DNA of 8,191 nucleotides from the NCBI GenBank assembly GCA_042091035.1, contig JBELIG010000147.1:1-8191 (forward strand), read 5' to 3'. The DNA comes from AM-2324 sp042091035. Its GTDB lineage: Bacteria > Bacteroidota > Bacteroidia > Chitinophagales > Saprospiraceae. The position numbers and the translations under genes are program-made. Each line of letters begins with the position of its first letter. Positions within the stretch are counted from its first letter, which is position 1. The notes beneath the pieces are model-generated. The model ran no database searches and had not been told where the DNA came from. It was given only the letters and a program-made list of their open reading frames with translations. Positions 7,538-8,191 of the stretch are shown one piece after another.

Positions 7538-7646
7538 TGGACGGTTATTATTGTGTTTTATCTATAGGGTTTTATTAGGTAGGCTGGTTTTCATAATATA
7601 AGGAATAGAATTGTTTTGTGCTTGTAAGTTCGTGGGAGATTTCAAA

Positions 7647-7682
7647 ATAAAAGCCAAGTTTTTGATAAAACTTGGCTTTTAT
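7647..7682 (-). terminator. Strong hairpin terminator after the right-edge gene
   Basis: A perfect 16-bp inverted repeat, 7647-7662 against 7667-7682 (core AAAAGCCAAGTTTT / AAAACTTGGCTTTT), with a 4-base loop. Read on the - strand the stem ends in a T-rich tail (TTTTATTTTG), placing it about 60 bases after the stop of the gene at 7742 and 110 bases before the ppc start. It should insulate ppc from upstream transcription. The symmetry means it could also work on +, where no gene is seen. Confidence 0.88.
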
Positions 7683-7741
7683 GATTTCAATTGACATAAA
7701 AAGAGGATACAGCTACTTTAAATAAAAGCGAGGCTTATGAC

Positions 7742-8191
7742 TTAGTACTCATTGAACGCTGAGATGGATAAGTTGTCCCAACGATAGGTTTTTGGCGTTT
7801 CTTTGGGTAAGAAGATATAACATCGAATTTCATCAATATCCTTTTCTGGAAATTTGCAGGTCATTTCAATTTGCTTCCAAGTTTCAGTGTCCAGTAAGCG
7901 AGGAAATTTGATATGCCTGTACTTTATATTCTTTTCATCTTTTCTAAATTCAACAACCAGTGCAGCCATGCTCCAAATATCATATTCTTTTTGGTCCGTA
8001 AAGTAATCTGCTTGAATACTCAACCATTTTTTATCTAGAGGGATATCTTTTATTGTAAATGTTTTTGAGTAGGGATATTCATTGTTTATGGCTTGAGCAG
8101 TTGTGTTATTCTTGCCTACTGCTGCTGTGCCTTCTGCAAGGTCCTCGTTTTCAAAATCAGATGATAAGAGCACTGAGGAAGCTTTTCGCTT
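7742..8191 (-). CDS. Unidentified protein, C-terminal 149 residues, probable beta-sandwich domain (5' truncated)
   Basis: The frame stays open from the window edge (8191) to the TAA at 7742-7744. The only candidate start, a GTG at 8173, has an open frame running through it (KRKASS before it), so I treat the gene as truncated and part of a longer protein. I do not recognise the family. From SSDFENEDLAEG on, the sequence resembles carbohydrate-binding-module-like or galactose-binding-like jelly rolls: a DFEN opening, strands KTFTIKDI and KKWLSIQADYF, an ALVVEFRKD strand, WKQIEMTCKFP, and an aromatic ending TYRWDNLSI, where a DN pair before the last strand is common in such domains. In Bacteroidota such tails can be fused to membrane glycosyltransferases or secreted glycan-active enzymes; that link is a guess. 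A strong terminator follows about 60 bases downstream. Confidence 0.6.
   Translation of the reverse strand, partial: KRKASSVLLSSDFENEDLAEGTAAVGKNNTTAQAINNEYPYSKTFTIKDIPLDKKWLSIQADYFTDQKEYDIWSMAALVVEFRKDEKNIKYRHIKFPRLLDTETWKQIEMTCKFPEKDIDEIRCYIFLPKETPKTYRWDNLSISAFNEY

Noticed and set aside
7683..7741. Short space between the hairpin and the right-edge gene, examined for a small RNA or ORF
   Set aside because: No start codon with a usable frame, repeat or structured element is seen.

Overview
The window looks like a scaffold piece from a member of the Bacteroidota, probably a marine or freshwater flavobacterium or cytophaga-like organism. Three things point there: an outer-surface fasciclin protein ending in a type IX secretion (T9SS type A) sorting domain, weak Shine-Dalgarno signals with TAnnTTTG-type promoter elements in AT-rich intergenic DNA, and a phosphoenolpyruvate carboxylase of a divergent type that I associate with this phylum. 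A run of exactly 100 N (4231-4330) shows the sequence is a scaffolded draft assembly. Genus cannot be told from what is here.

Layout, left half, + strand: the C-terminal 150 residues of a gamma-glutamyltransferase-family hydrolase (1-453, truncated by the window edge). Next is a tightly packed pair, an SRPBCC/START-like ligand-binding protein (527-967) and, 4 bases later, an FAD-dependent amine-oxidase/phytoene-desaturase-like oxidoreductase (972-2171). Then, behind its own likely promoter, comes a class I SAM-dependent methyltransferase of the Methyltransf_32 type (2247-3413). A symmetrical A-tract/stem/T-tract hairpin (3440-3479) closes this block and also serves the convergent gene on the other side.

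Layout, right half, - strand: a secreted tandem fasciclin-repeat protein with a T9SS tail (3515-4850, broken by the assembly gap), phosphoenolpyruvate carboxylase ppc (4988-7537), a strong 16-bp stem hairpin (7647-7682), and the C-terminal part of an unidentified protein ending in a probable beta-sandwich domain (7742-8191, truncated by the window edge).

How they work together: there is no single dedicated system here. PEP carboxylase is anaplerotic core metabolism, and the fasciclin protein is a cell-surface or secreted adhesin. The SRPBCC plus flavoprotein pair is the most system-like unit, plausibly acting on a hydrophobic small molecule, with the substrate unknown. The points most worth a second look are the Asp that replaces the usual active-site His in the PEPC glycine-rich loop, the fasciclin repeat array whose 399-bp period predicts the real size of the assembly gap, and the SRPBCC/oxidoreductase pair.
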